Positions 34,576 to 46,009 of a DNA stretch of 64,000 nt are shown here, one piece after another. Made by a program: the position numbers and the translations under genes. Position 1 is the stretch's first letter. The number at the start of each line of letters is the position of its first letter. Source of the DNA: Acanthacorydalis orientalis (lineage: Eukaryota; Arthropoda; Insecta; Megaloptera; Corydalidae); the NCBI GenBank assembly GCA_034766995.1, contig CM068316.1, positions 11,759,000-11,822,999 on the forward strand, in the 5' to 3' direction. Below the pieces are notes generated by a model that ran no database searches, was not told where the DNA came from, and saw only the letters and a program-made list of their open reading frames with translations.

Positions 34576-35394
34576 CAATAAATCAACAAATTAATAGACC
34601 AGATTCTGAGATTTCTTTCTTCATTTCGTCTCAGTATTTCAAACTATTAAGAGTTATGACCCATCATGCAAAACTTTTCAGATGCTCTTCATATATGGTC
34701 GTTTAATTACCCAGATAGTAACAATAATATAGTACATAATAATGTGATTTTTCTATTTTATTAATCAATGATAATAAAGATTTCTATTTAATGAAGATAC
34801 TTCTAATGGAATTAATAGTTCTAGTCAGTAAATAGAATAATAAGAACAAAAAAATATAATAAAAGTCCAATAGTCTGAGAATAATATATTTATAATAAAG
34901 GCTATTTGATTGTAACATTTTAGATGTTTCTGAAAATATTTTACGCTTGAATAAAATGTCTTAAATGGAACTAAAATTATCTATTTTTCATAATAATATA
35001 AAGTGATTTAAAAATAATTTAACTGAAAATTTCTTAAAGTTTAATCTTTTTTACTGATGTAACTGACAAGTTTTTCAAGATAAGATAAGGAATATTCGTC
35101 ATCATTGTTCATTCAGTCTCTCAAATCTTATTTAATTTTGTGGGCGCGTTGTTGTAGAGCTTATAAATTATAATAAAAATAAATTAATGAAATTATTATA
35201 CTAATAGGCGATTAACGGACTTTTGATGTAATTTGAATATTTAAAAGTATTTCATTTTATTATAAATGGTACTGAAAAAAATTAAATATCAGTGCTCTTA
35301 TATGATCTTCAGACTGAAGACTTAAATAAATGTATATGGTCTGCTTAGATGTTTTTTAAATACCAAACAAGGTATTTAACTCCTTGCTTTATGA

Positions 35395-35506
35395 TTTAAT
35401 TCGTGACAGTGCGTGTCATAGTCAAACCGTATCATGAGTCTCACTCGTGTTTCTCATGTTTAGCCCAAAATCCGTATCACGAGTATCACTCGATATTATA
35501 AGGCAA
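35395..35506 (-). mobile_element. solo end of a TTAA-target (piggyBac-type) element
   Basis: Read on the minus strand from 35510: TTAACCACTTGCCTTATAAT, then ATCGAGTGATACTCGTGATA and CGG. The subterminal block CCGTATCA(C/T)GAGT.TCACTCG is present twice about 60 bases apart, as subterminal repeats often are in piggyBac-type ends. The other end was not identified. Confidence 0.45.
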
Positions 35507-35907
35507 GTGGTTAATAGAATATTAGATAAACTACAAAAACATATGTGTTTATATTGTCATACTACTGATTAATATGCTTTAATTATTAATTTAAAGTCTT
35601 AATTGACGTTTTATTTTAAGAAAACAATTTTCGTCTCGTTTAATAAGCATCTATTTCAATACAATACAACCCTGAATGAAGAATTATATATATATAATAT
35701 ATGTTCATAAATTATCAAAACTTGAAATCATTTTTTGCGATAAAAGAATCATATTTACATTCAGAACAACTGTATTGATATAATGAATAAATTTGATAAT
35801 TGCATTTCCTTTTTTATTATTTGTTCAAAAAAAAAATACACCGTGCACTTTTTGTTAGTGTAGTATGAAAAATATATTCATGTTGAATGTATTTTTTTTT
35901 TGTCTAG

Positions 35908-36419
35908 GTTCAACGTCATCAACAAAACCAATAACCAATGATCGTACAACATGCAAGGCGCCAGATTCGCCCGAAGGCGCTCGTCTGTCAGCCGCTTCGC
36001 AGCAGACGCCGACATCTCAAAACATATCTAGTCAAAATTCAAACCAAAACAATACGACAGCACATAATCTTGTCACACGCTCTAGTCAATCGCCAAATCC
36101 TGCTATGGCACAACATTCACCACCATCATCACGCGTTTCAGGAGGTGTGAACGGATCTACAAGTCCTGTGCATGGAGGTTCGCCGGATAATACGGTGACA
36201 ACGCCGCCATTGTCATTGACTTTGGATTCGAATCATGTCGTATCAGCGAACCCTGCACATTCGACAGGTCAATATATGAATTACTCGCCAGCGAATGCAC
36301 TTGGATCTTTTAGACAGTTGAATAAAGTGAAAAGGTTCCTGTGTACATTAGTACAGTTTGGAGCTGATATTGGTCCAGAAATTGGGGACAGGGTCAGGTC
36401 TTTAGTACTAAGTTTAGTG
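35908..36419 (+). CDS. nvy: nervy / CBFA2T (MTG-ETO) corepressor, exon with N-terminal region and first half of NHR1
   Basis: The acceptor TTTTTTGTCTAG ends at 35907; the exon starts with the last two bases of a codon (phase 1 upstream) and ends at the donor GTGAGT at 36420 in phase 0, giving 170 full codons. It encodes a Ser/Asn/Thr/Pro-rich low-complexity region containing [10 protein letters not shown], which aligns with PDSP of vertebrate MTG8, then [20 protein letters not shown] and [20 protein letters not shown], the first half of the NHR1/TAFH domain. MTG proteins are nuclear corepressor scaffolds that bridge DNA-binding factors to histone deacetylases. The ATG at 35865 lies in the intron and is not the likely start; the true first exon is further upstream. 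Confidence 0.95.
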
Positions 36420-36481
36420 GTGAGTATAGTTTTTTAATCGGGATGAAAATATTTGAAGCTGTATTATTATATTTTTTACAG

Positions 36482-36628
36482 AGTTCAAACTTGAGTATAG
36501 AAGAGTTCCATCAAGCACTTCAAGAGGTCACTAACTTTCCGTTAAGACCATTCGTTTTGCCATTTTTGAGGACACATTTACCATTATTACAAAGAGAAAT
36601 ACAGAGTCTTGCAAGAGCTTCAAAACAG
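36482..36628 (+). CDS. nvy: nervy exon, second half of NHR1/TAFH
   Basis: 147 bases, phase 0 at both ends, between the acceptor TTTTTACAG (36481) and the donor GTACGT (36629). It encodes [40 protein letters not shown] and QSLARASKQ, nearly the same as vertebrate NHR1 ([20 protein letters not shown]). NHR1 is a four-helix TAFH domain that binds transcription-factor peptides. The preceding intron is only 62 bases, in sharp contrast to the 10.5-kb intron that follows. If the small intron is retained, translation stops at 36437. Confidence 0.97.
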
Positions 36629-37294
36629 GTACGTTTCATTTGTTTATATTTTGTATTCTTAATAAATATTTTTGCAATATTTTCAACAAAGTTCTTAGAT
36701 TTTATTTGCGATTCTTATTTATGTCTATTAAATTTTAATTTCGTTATATTGTTTAGTGCATTTTTATTAATTCAGTAATAGTTTATGTTCAAATACTTAA
36801 CTACAAATCGGTCACTTATGTTCATATATTTAATATTATTTGATAAAGAATATTATTTTAATAGAATTACCTAGTGATCTAAATATATTGCGATTTTTTA
36901 TTTATTTAATTTCATTTTTCTTGATTATAATGTGTCAAATTTTGATTGTAGTGTAGGATTTGTAATATACAACCATTTAAAGTTTTTAAGAATTTTAATT
37001 TGTCAACTTATTTATAACAAAACTATTTTGCTTGACAACAAGGATTTACTTGATAAAATTTATAACATGATAACCCGGATGTTTTCTATTATTACTATTA
37101 TTAATTTTTTTATTACATATTTTGTTAAAAAAATTGAAAGTGAAAACATCGCCGTTCTTATATAAATTTAAACAAAAGAGCAATACTTTAAAAATTAAAA
37201 AGATTGGAAAGAGTACAATTAAAAAAACATCTCTTCAAAAACAAGTGCTTGTATTTTAATGTGGTAAGAAATTTTTATTTCTTAATTCAATAAT

Positions 37295-37297
<3 letters not shown>

Positions 37298-37350
<53 letters not shown>

Positions 37351-37428
37351 TGACAATTAATGATTGTTGAATGAAGGCTTCTTCTAATTTGAACGATTGT
37401 GTGTCTATTTTCTATACATTTTCTCTAC

Positions 37429-37480
<52 letters not shown>
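37298..37480. repeat. (TA)n tracts at 37298-37347 and 37434-37480
   Basis: Two pure TA runs about 90 bases apart in the nervy intron. A further one is at 38569-38631. Confidence 0.95.
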
Positions 37481-37485
<5 letters not shown>

Positions 37486-38563
37486 TAATATTTTATCTTT
37501 GAATTTGTTTATTTTTCTGAGCTCTCAATTAGCAATTTCTATAGTATATCTGGGATTTTCTTTTTCTGAAATATACCTTTCTGATATTAAATTCTATCGA
37601 AACTCTTCATAATTTTGTATCAGTAACCTCTTTTTTTGTATCTGGCCCATTCGTATTTTTTTCGTTTCATCCATTTACATATTTTATATGCTTTTCTATG
37701 TTGTTTGAAATTGATGGATTATTTCATCATTCAAAACCTATGTTTCAGTATCTTGTAAAGAAATACATTGACTGATTACTTGTTTCTTCAACTAAAACTC
37801 TTAAACATAACCGGGTGGTAATGACCTTTGTATTCAACGCATCGATAAACCTCAAATACTCATTCATTCTTCTTAAAGACAGTGGAGTATTTGATTCAAT
37901 TGTATATTTTTTTCAAACGGACTTCATTCCAATTTAATTTTTTAGTAATCCACTTGACAAATGATCCATTATTAATAATTGATCCCAATAAACATACTTT
38001 GTAACTTTTTCGGTTCTTCTTTATACCACCATTTTTTGAATAGATGAGTTAATTAAAATTTATTTTAGTTTTACAATAATTTGTAATGAGTATATATGTT
38101 AAAAGCTATTTTTTGATAGTCTGTCTAATTTATCAATTGTCTCATCTTGTTTTTCTATTTTGTTTATGAATATAACAATCAACAGAAAACACTGGTCGGT
38201 TAGTCTCCTAAATTTATCTTTATTTATTTATTTTCTTTATTGAGTGATTTTAATACTTATTCTAAAGCCACCGTAAATATTTTTTATGAAATTAAAACTC
38301 AGTCTGATATGTTTCTTCAACTTAAGTTCTCATTTTTTCATATTACAGTTACATTTTTAGCAGTGCGATTAAATTCATTTTCACAAATGAATTACTTTCC
38401 ACACATCACGGTTTTTTTATTAAAATATTCATTTCTTATGGTCTTTGCTTTCGCTGTATATGAATTGTTGCCATATTAAATCTTGTAGGTGCAAAAGAAA
38501 GATATATACACTAAAGATATATAACACTAATTAATTTTTCACTTTATTTCAATGGCTCAATTG

Positions 38564-38624
<61 letters not shown>

Positions 38625-39289
38625 ATATGAAGTTGATTTTTTTATATTGTTTTGTTTATACTATATACTTTAAAAATTCAATTAGTGTATTTTTTAAATA
38701 GAATATTGTTTGTGTAGTTAAATCAGATTTTTTATCCATTGAACTTTGTATGTAGATAGAATTTTCATTTTAAAAAATTACGTGACGGTATGTCTCTGTC
38801 AAGTTACGTTTTTGAAGTATGGCCATAATTTTAATTAGTTTCAAGTAAATGTTAGTGCATTAAAAGTTACAAAGTAACAGATGCAACCATTCCGCAGCAA
38901 TAAGTTTTGGAATATCATCGAGTTCGCATTAATGAAATCGCGTTGCTTTGAAAACACGTATAAAATTGTGCAGTTCTTACTTTCGTTACACGTGACATAC
39001 CATTTTTAATCATTACGAATCGTTGAGATTTATTGTAAAACATGCAATAAAACCACTGCAAACAATCCGACCATAAAAAAAGTATTAAAATTAAAAATAA
39101 GTTTAAAAAAAGTACACGTCTAATCTCATCATTTCGTATCGTAAACTTTACAGCTTTATATTTTACTTTCGATATGTTTCGATATATTTCATATTTGACG
39201 GTAATTCAATCGGTCAATTTACTACCCCGAGCACATACATTTACTGTGTAGTGGGGTTGTTCTTCGTCGCAGAGCTCAATCTATTATTT

Positions 39290-39740
39290 TATTTATTACC
39301 TCAGTGCACCAAACATTTCCGGGCGAGAAATGGCCGCCATCTGCTGACTGAACGTATTAAATAATAAATCACCTCATTTCGAAACAATCGGAAAAATAAC
39401 ACATTAAAAACCGCGCCGAAACTTTTTAACTGCAAACACTAAAACATAATTGTTATGACACTTAGTGAGAAGTTCACCGACTTGGGATTTTAAAATTTTA
39501 ACGCGACGTCGAAAATTGAAAAGTTTCGAAATTACGGAAATTTCTTACTTGTACCGCGCGCCGATGGACGACGGTGGCGGGGGCGCAGGCCAGTATCGGT
39601 AAACGTCGCGGCGATGGTGAACGGTGGTGGCAGCGCAGTGTATCGAGTGCGCTATGATTTGTATTTTTTAATTTCTCCAATCGCGTCTTTCGTAGTTTAT
39701 TTCTGTGACAGATGTCGCTGCGTTATTATACTGTGTGTGT
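39290..39740. promoter_or_regulatory. intronic GC island with a CTCF-like site
   Basis: A repeat-free GC-rich island in the nervy intron. On the minus strand 39335-39347 reads TCAGCAGATGGCG, matching 12 of 13 positions of the CTCF core CCASYAGRKGGCR; the adjoining GCCGCCAT is also a YY1/Pho-type site. Further GC-rich sequence (GGTGGCGGGGGCGCAGG) follows at 39575. The short frames here on both strands are compositional. Candidate insulator, enhancer or alternative promoter. Confidence 0.4.
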
Positions 39741-39787
39741 GTGGTACGTGTATGACACCCTGCACATATACCATTTTGTATAATATA

Positions 39788-39788
<1 letters not shown>

Positions 39789-39841
<53 letters not shown>

Positions 39842-39944
39842 GTACATACCCATGCTGATATGTATACTTATACATGATTCTTGCATATGAGTGTACAGAT
39901 TCTCATATGAGTGTATGTACAATATATATATATATATATATATA
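39789..39944. repeat. (TA)n tracts
   Basis: TA runs at about 39789-39839 and 39919-39944 just downstream of the GC island. Between them GCATATGAGTGTACAG and CATATGAGTGTATG form a short direct repeat. Confidence 0.9.
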
Positions 39945-40399
39945 TTCTACATACATAATAAATACGGGTTCCTATATAAAAGTATTAATGCGTGGGTAGG
40001 TTTGTGTTTATTTTCCGTTTTTATTCCTCGATTTGTCACATTTGTGTTCCATTGATTTTTAGCTTTTTTTGATTAATTTCCGTATCTGAAAGTCTTTCAT
40101 TTCATACTATTTGTATTCAAGATTAGTGAAATTCTGAAATGGAATGTTTTTATTATGCAAAGAATATTTTATAAAATAATATTGTATTAAAATATTTTGG
40201 CGTTATACTGAATTTAATATTAGGTTGGTAAGAAAAAAAATGTGGTTTTTGTTTTCTAAATTCTAAACTTAATTTTTTCAATGAATCATTTTATTGTTTT
40301 TGTGTTAATTTAATTTTAATGTCCATTTTTCGGTCTGTATTTTGGTAACATCAACTTTGGTTTTATTATTAGTTTGGCTTCAAATTGAGCTATTGAATT

Positions 40400-40975
40400 A
40401 ATGATGGAAAAGAAGCAAATAAGAGGATTTTTTGTATGAGTTCAAAACGGGTGGTAAAACAGCAGTAACTGCTCTCAAAGTAAACGATACTTTTGGTGTG
40501 GATACTGTTAACCCTTCCAGCCTGGTGCCTCTCTCCGTACCAGTGCAGTAAACGTAGTTTACCGTTATCATTTTTCATAAAAGGTACTATTTATGAAGGA
40601 ATAGAAGGATTTTTAACTAGTTAAACACCAAGATCAATCCATGCACTAGCTATTAATATCAATAAACATGGGCATGATAAGAAAATAAAGAAATATAAAA
40701 ATATTATGAAAGATATTTGTAAATGAAAACACGCTGTCAACTGAGTTTACTGTATACAAACGAGAAAGTTAAGGAACGTACGGTGCAATGGTGGTTCCAA
40801 AAATTTCGTGCTGGTGACGAGAGCCTTGAAGATGAAGAAGATCTCGGGCGTCCTTCTTTAGTTCATAACGACCAACCGAAGGCGTTAGTTGAATTAGAAC
40901 TATGCACCATTTGAGAGCTTGTACAAAAATTAGACGTTAGTAATCCAACAGTTCTGAACCACTTAAAACCACTTA
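40400..40975 (+). pseudogene. mariner N-terminal HTH remnant, interrupted by insertion
   Basis: Starts near ATGGAAAAGAAGCAAATAAG (MEKKQIRGFF), then after a frameshift YEFKTGGKTAVTALKVNDTF, GVDTV. It is interrupted at 40508 and resumes at 40769 with KERTVQWWFQKFRAGDESLE, DEEDLGRPSLVHNDQPKAL, a stop, and ELVQKLDVSNPTVLNHLKPL. This is the paired helix-turn-helix DNA-binding region of a mariner transposase. No catalytic domain follows. A similar but more decayed copy is at 12360-12600. Confidence 0.85.
40512..40768. mobile_element. 257-base TTAA-target MITE nested in mariner
   Basis: Inserted at TTAA (40508-40511), duplicated at 40769-40772. The uninterrupted target is visible in the related mariner copy near 12455 (ACTGTTAAGGAACGTAC), so the borders are exact. 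It begins CCCTTCCAGCCTGGTGCC and ends ACAAACGAGAAAG; the terminal repeats are weak. A second partial copy starts at 27728. The exact TTAA duplication and CCC start point to piggyBac-type transposition. Confidence 0.8.
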
Positions 40976-41164
40976 AATTAAAAATGTTTATGAATTTGAA
41001 GGTTATGAACCGCAGTTATTTTTCTACCAACCTAATACACAAATTATGCATTTTTGTTAACATTTCATTACAATTAGGTTTGAGAATTTTCTTTCAGAAA
41101 AATACATTTTATAAATTTTCATTATTTTTTTTAATGAAAGGACATATTTCCTAAGATATTCACA

Positions 41165-41300
41165 TTCAGATCGAAATATACGTTAAAAGTTTCAAAAACT
41201 TCTTTTTCTCACTTCAAAAACCACTAAAATGTTTCTGATTAAAAATATTCGATTAATTTTCGATTGCTGATTGCACGTATTTCAATATGCTGATGCTGTT
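41165..41300. repeat. foldback family F fragment
   Basis: Contains ACCACTAAAATGTTTCTGAT and TAAAAATATTCGATTAATTT blocks of the left arm, decayed. Confidence 0.45.
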
Positions 41301-41445
41301 CTTAAATTATTAAATACAGAGATGTGTCTATGCCGCCAAGAGAACCTCCTTGTGTGTATTCACCCGTTTTGACTAATTGACTAATTCACCCGTTTTTACA
41401 TTTGTTTTATATATTAGTTTGACATATCTAAGAAAAGGGATAGAC

Positions 41446-41822
41446 CAGGGGTAGGAAACTTATGGCCTTCTAGGACATTAAATGCGGCCTTCTGACTGAA
41501 TCCAAATCTTACAGAAGAAATCCTTTTCTTGAAGCGAAAATTTTGACGGATATACATTTAGAGCATTAATTAAAACTGCAGACATCCATGCTGTAACCAA
41601 ATATTTAAATAGTTTCCAACTAAAAGCAGACATAACAGTCACTAAAAGATTAGTTGACTTTAAAATTAACAAATTATTTTCATTTTTTGAAATTAGTATT
41701 TGGATTTTTACAAAATAATGTACATTTTTATTTATATTTAATTGAAGTTTTTTGAATGCGGCCTTATTCGATTACAGCTAAATAAATGTGGACTTCCTAC
41801 ATGAAAAGGTTCCTCATCCCTG
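41446..41822. mobile_element. non-autonomous hAT element with 8-bp target duplication
   Basis: 377 bases, left end CAGGGGTAGGAAACTTATGG, right end (reversed) CAGGGATGAGGAACCTTTTC. The flanks GGATAGAC and GGATATAC match at 7 of 8. ATGCGGCCTT occurs near both ends in the same orientation, a subterminal motif common in hAT elements with CAGGGG ends. The minus-strand frame at 41478-41672 has no clear homology. Confidence 0.8.
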
Positions 41823-41919
41823 GGATATACAAACAGGGAATTCACAATAGGAATATAAAAATTGAAAATCATTTATAGTAGACTATTCTTATGGCCTTCA
41901 TTCTTTTTGATTATCTAAA

Positions 41920-42130
41920 TGTCTGTTCTCCACTATTAGTTTCAACATGTGTGTCATCTTTAAATAGATTTTATAGTATTCAAAATCTACGTGAATGGAC
42001 TGTTCGGAAACTGGTAACCAAAGAATAGAAATTCATGTAATTGAAAATCTTGAAGGCAATCAAATGTATAAAAATGAACCAAAAAAAGGAATCACAGGTA
42101 TAAAAATGTACGATTATAATTTAGAAGATA
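41920..42130 (+). repeat. interspersed repeat, copy 2 of family R2
   Basis: Resembles 530-700 (TGTGTGTCATCTTTAAATAG and CACAGGTATAAAAATGTACG). It carries a 66-codon + frame (41995-42195) whose first part, NQRIEIHVIENLEGNQMY, looks protein-like but is not recognised and has no counterpart frame in copy 1. Confidence 0.4.
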
Positions 42131-42298
42131 TATTTTTTCCATATAAAAAAATACTATTAATATTTTTCGAGGAAAATTTACTGATTTTAATTTAACAGTC
42201 ATGAGATCAAATATTTTAAAAAATATTTTCAGATTATTTTGAAATAATACTTGACATTTTTTTTTCGATTTTTAATTCTTTTTTAATATAATAATTGT

Positions 42299-42367
<69 letters not shown>

Positions 42368-42370
42368 ATA
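42299..42370. repeat. (TA)n tract
   Basis: TA run with a TATG interruption. It is followed by about 1.7 kb (42371-44040) in which I see no gene or recognisable repeat. Confidence 0.95.
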
Positions 42371-44049
42371 TTTAATATTATTATTCTTTTCAAAGGCCAA
42401 ACAATACAATTTTATTAGTTATATCTTGCACTTCATACATTTACTTTATAATAACTGTTCGTATTTGCTGGTGAAGACGCATACTTAGGCATATATTTTT
42501 AGAATGAGCGTTTAGAATGAGAATAACGTTTTATGAATCCAGTTCCGGATTATCTCTATGAGAATTTTCGTAATCGTATAATCTTAAATCAATATTTGGG
42601 TTGCTTTGCATGTATATGATTTTAGTTTTCATACAATGTTGAAATTATTCCCCACATTTACCTTCAATAGAAATTTCTCAAGCAAATATTTCATAATATT
42701 TACAAGAATGATTATTTAATATTCTAAGAAGTTATATCTACATACTGACGCTTACATAATTTTAAATTGCTTCAAATATTCATGCATATATTAGAATGAA
42801 TAAAAAAATGTTGGCATTTGAAAAAAATAGATTTATTAAATACATTTTTCTTTATTTAATCAAACTTATAATTCGAATTCTTATTTAAAACATTTCTCGA
42901 ATTTTTACATATTCCTTTTTATATTTTTCTCGAAGTTTTATTATTTTCAATTCAATTAATAAATTCAATATATTTATTGATGCTTGTTTATACATGAAAT
43001 TATATAAACCACAAAAATATTTGTGGACTGAAATTATTTTCTCACTTATATTAAACAGTAAGTTTTATTTCATTAATAACTTAGAAGAGAACATTCTGTT
43101 CGAAGTTTTACTAAGTTTTAATTACCTTAATGTTTTAATTATTTTCTTCTTAGAATTGATAAATAGTTAATTTTAATTTTGTTGTATTGAAAGTACAAAA
43201 CTTTCAATTCTGTCAAAAACATTGATATTAGAACAGACTGAAATATTATTTCGGTAATAAGTACTTACACACGAACATATTTTACGGAAATGATACAGTT
43301 TGAATTAACCTCATTTCTATTACAGCAAATAATTAAAAAAATTCAATAACATTACTAAAATGTTAATTATACCGTAAACCAATCATCAATATTCAAAAAT
43401 CTATGGATCATAAAAAAATCATCATAAATAATATTCCACATCCGTGTTATTTTTTAAAACATAATTGCAAAAAACATACACCGAACTCATAATTGAAAAT
43501 AAACATCAACATGCAAATTATTAAACGCACGCACATGTAAATGTTATCATGCTTTCACCGTCACTATTCACTCTTACTCCGTCTACCACGCACTGCCACC
43601 ACCATTTTCACTTTTAATATCTCATTAATATTCTCAGATGAAGACGTAACGGAATTGTTTTGCTTTCTTTTAGCCACTGTTGAAATTCAATTTACGGTAT
43701 TTAATTAGCATGATCAAATAAATTTACATTTGTTTGCGACAGATCCAAGGTGATGCTGTCACATCTTTCATCTTGCTAGTGTTATTTGATATAATGAAAT
43801 AAATAATAGACTTTTTGTCTTTACGAAATGAGAAATGATCCACCGTATTAGCTATATTAGTTTCGATATGTTTGATATTGAGAACATACGCTGTTCAATA
43901 TATTGTACATGCTATACGTATTACTTTTTATTTATTGAAAAAGTATTCTTTTGTGTACAGTTGCACGTTTGAAAAAATCGAATAATTATTTTATAAATTT
44001 ATAAAATTGTATTATTTATTTACTTTTTCTTTTACTATCTTTTAATACA

Positions 44050-44430
44050 CGAGGGTTAGTAAAAAAAAAACAGTAAAAGCCGTTTAAAAAGTAAAATTTA
44101 TTCTACATATATTTATTTGTTGTTATTTTTCTAGATACTTTCCTATAATTTTCGTGTTCTTAGTTCAACGTCCATTGGATTTTTGTATTCCGTCTTGGAA
44201 TAAACTGTAGAATCTCTTGTGCTCGCTCTGTGCTTGTTTCTTGTGTGTGTTTAGTCATTCTTCCGTCTAAACTTTTGAACTCATCATCATATAATTCCGG
44301 TTTAGCAGCAAGTGATATCAACAACATCTTTTTAGTCCATTAAAAGTAAAGCTGGTACAACACGTTTTTTTTTTTTAATAATGACGTCATTAATATCTTG
44401 GAAGATTGGCTGAGCAAGAGATCAAAAAGT
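44050..44430 (-). pseudogene. unidentified decayed coding remnant near a mariner-like terminus
   Basis: The minus strand from about 44430 to 44160 reads, with stops and one frame change, SLAQPIFQDINDVIIKKKNV, LYQLYF, then an uninterrupted TKKMLLISLAAKPELYDDEF, KSLDGRMTKHTQETSTERAQ, EILQFIPRRNTKIQWTLN and TAA (44162-44160). About 100 bases beyond the stop is ACGAGGGTTAGTAAAAAAA, which resembles the terminal repeat of the small element at 62427-62575. The protein is not recognised; a transposon origin is likely. Confidence 0.4.
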
Positions 44431-44763
44431 TTTTTTAGGACAGAAGCCAGTAGCTCGATAAATGTTAAACTAAATTCATAGAATTTAGGAGCGATTATGC
44501 AGAAAATTGCTCTTATAAAATCCTATATGCAGAATAAGAGTTTCTTACTTCTTAAATATTTTTTACTTGTTGGTTTACCCTTTTAGAAAATATTAATTGT
44601 AAATATCTTAATGTTACAACTGTGTATTTTTTTATTTAGTAGAAAGAAAGTATTGAAGAATGATTCTGAATTTTTTATTAGTCTTTTATTTTAAGGAAAA
44701 ATATTGCAAACTTTTTAAAAGTATGAACGTCACATCATTTACAGAATTTTCATTGCACATATA

Positions 44764-45562
44764 CGGAGGGTCGTTTGATAAGTATGATAAAAAAGCAAAA
44801 TAAAACATCATTTTTCGGAAAAAAATCGATTTTATTTCTCAACATTGAGAACTATATACTTGATCCAGCAAATTTGCATGCAAAATACACATTAATGGCG
44901 GCAATAACATACTCATTCGACGAGAATTTCTTCCCGCCGAGCCAAATTTTCAAGTTTGGAAAAAGGAAGATGTCGTATGAGGTCAAGCCGGAGAATAGGC
45001 TGGATGAGGAATCAATTCAAAGCCTATTTTTTTGCCATTGCGGCAATCGATTTGTGGGACGGCGCGTTGTCCTCCTGAAAGAGCACTTTTTTGTGGGTCA
45101 ATCTTGGCCTTTTTTGTTTAAGCTCTTCTTTCGAACGGTCTAATAATGTTGCATAATAGGTTCGTGTTATCGTTTTTTCTTTCATTAAGTAGTCGTTCAG
45201 AATGATTCCTTGGGAATCCCAAAACACAGTGTGTATCACCTTCATAGCTGACAAAATAGATTCTGTTTTTTCGACGCACTTTCACCAGTCGTTGTCCTCT
45301 GCTTTGATTGCTGCTTCGACTCATGAGTCTAGTGGTAAATCCACGACGATAAATCGACGCAAAAGACCCGCTCGTTTTTTCCATTTTACGGTAACTACTA
45401 CAGTCCTCGCTAGAAACATCTGTAGAACATGAACAACGGGTTGCTTCTGACTGAAATTTTGCCTATGCTAGTTTGAAAAGTGACACTTGATAGATGTGAC
45501 GTTACCAAATGAATGGTGGCACCATATCATATAAATTTACCAAACTTATCAAAAGACCAACA
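44764..45562 (-). mobile_element. mariner element B, internally deleted
   Basis: 799 bases with terminal repeats CGGAGGGTCGTTTGATAAGT (left) and TGTTGGTCTTTTGATAAGTT (right, reversed), TA on both sides. Same family, orientation, length and deletion pattern as element A at 4045-4857. A 76-base mini-mariner of another family follows 6 bases later. Confidence 0.85.
44850..45400 (-). pseudogene. mariner transposase remnant (element B)
   Basis: On the minus strand: CVDLSSWIYH-type decay of the VDETW motif, HESKQQSKQRTTTGESASKK, HTVFWDSQGIILNDYLMKEK, TITRTYYATLLDRSKEELKQ, KRPRLTHKKVLFQEDNAPSH (second Asp present), KSIAAMAKK and stop. After a frame change it continues LTSYDIFLFPNLKIWLGGKK and FSSNEYVIAAINVYFA, with the third catalytic Asp (YD) present. 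The N-terminal DNA-binding half is absent, as in element A. Stops and a frameshift within the SPDLAP motif make it inactive. Confidence 0.82.
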
Positions 45563-45568
45563 TATATA

Positions 45569-45644
45569 TTAGGTCGCTAGGAAAATAACTGCAGTTTTTT
45601 GTTATAAATTTGAAAATTATAAGCCGCAATTATTTTTTTACTAA
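45569..45644. mobile_element. 76-base mini-mariner (terminal repeats only)
   Basis: TTAGGTCGCTAGGAAAATAA on the left and, reversed, TTAGTAAAAAAATAATTGCG on the right with almost nothing between. TA is on the left and CA on the right. It matches the ends of the elements at 12167 and 40220 and the 78-base element at 56445-56522. Confidence 0.75.
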
Positions 45645-45650
45645 CATATA

Positions 45651-45676
45651 TATATATATATACTATATTACTAACA

Positions 45677-45722
<46 letters not shown>
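45651..45722. repeat. (TA)n tract
   Basis: Interrupted TA run; CTAACATATA occurs twice at its left border. Confidence 0.9.
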
Positions 45723-45726
<4 letters not shown>

Positions 45727-46009
45727 GCATGTGTGTGTATACAAAGAGAGAATGAGAGACTGATCGAATAGTATGTATTTTCATGTTTATCAAAAGACAT
45801 TTCAATCAAATTGAAATTTTAAACAGGCGAACACGAGTGCAAATACATTTTTTAACGAGCAATATTTCTAAAATATAAACGCACGTCAGTTAACAATAGA
45901 TATATGGGTCAAGCTTCACAAACATGTCCGATTCGTTAAAAAAAATCAGGGTCGCATTTCTGACTTTGTAATGACGAAACATCTTGACACAACTTGACGA
46001 ACATCGTGA

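Larger units (their letters stand above)
40220..41035 (+). mobile_element. mariner deletion derivative with a nested TTAA insertion
   Basis: Terminal repeats TTAGGTTGGTAAGAAAA (left) and TTAGGTTGGTAGAAAAATAA (right, reversed), with TA on both sides. 816 bases in total, or 555 without the nested 257-base element and its TTAA duplicate. It shares its internal deletion with the 499-base copy at 12167-12665: the helix-turn-helix part is kept, the catalytic part lost, and both resume at TGAATTTGAAGG or equivalent near the right end. Confidence 0.85.

Noticed and set aside
35865..35907. ATG at 35865 as the nervy start
   Set aside because: It lies before a T-rich tract and a good acceptor at 35907; the peptide before the acceptor is random, and MTG proteins have further N-terminal sequence.
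39498..39877. Open frames on both strands in the 39.5 kb GC island
   Set aside because: No domain, and the frames run into (TA)n; composition effect.
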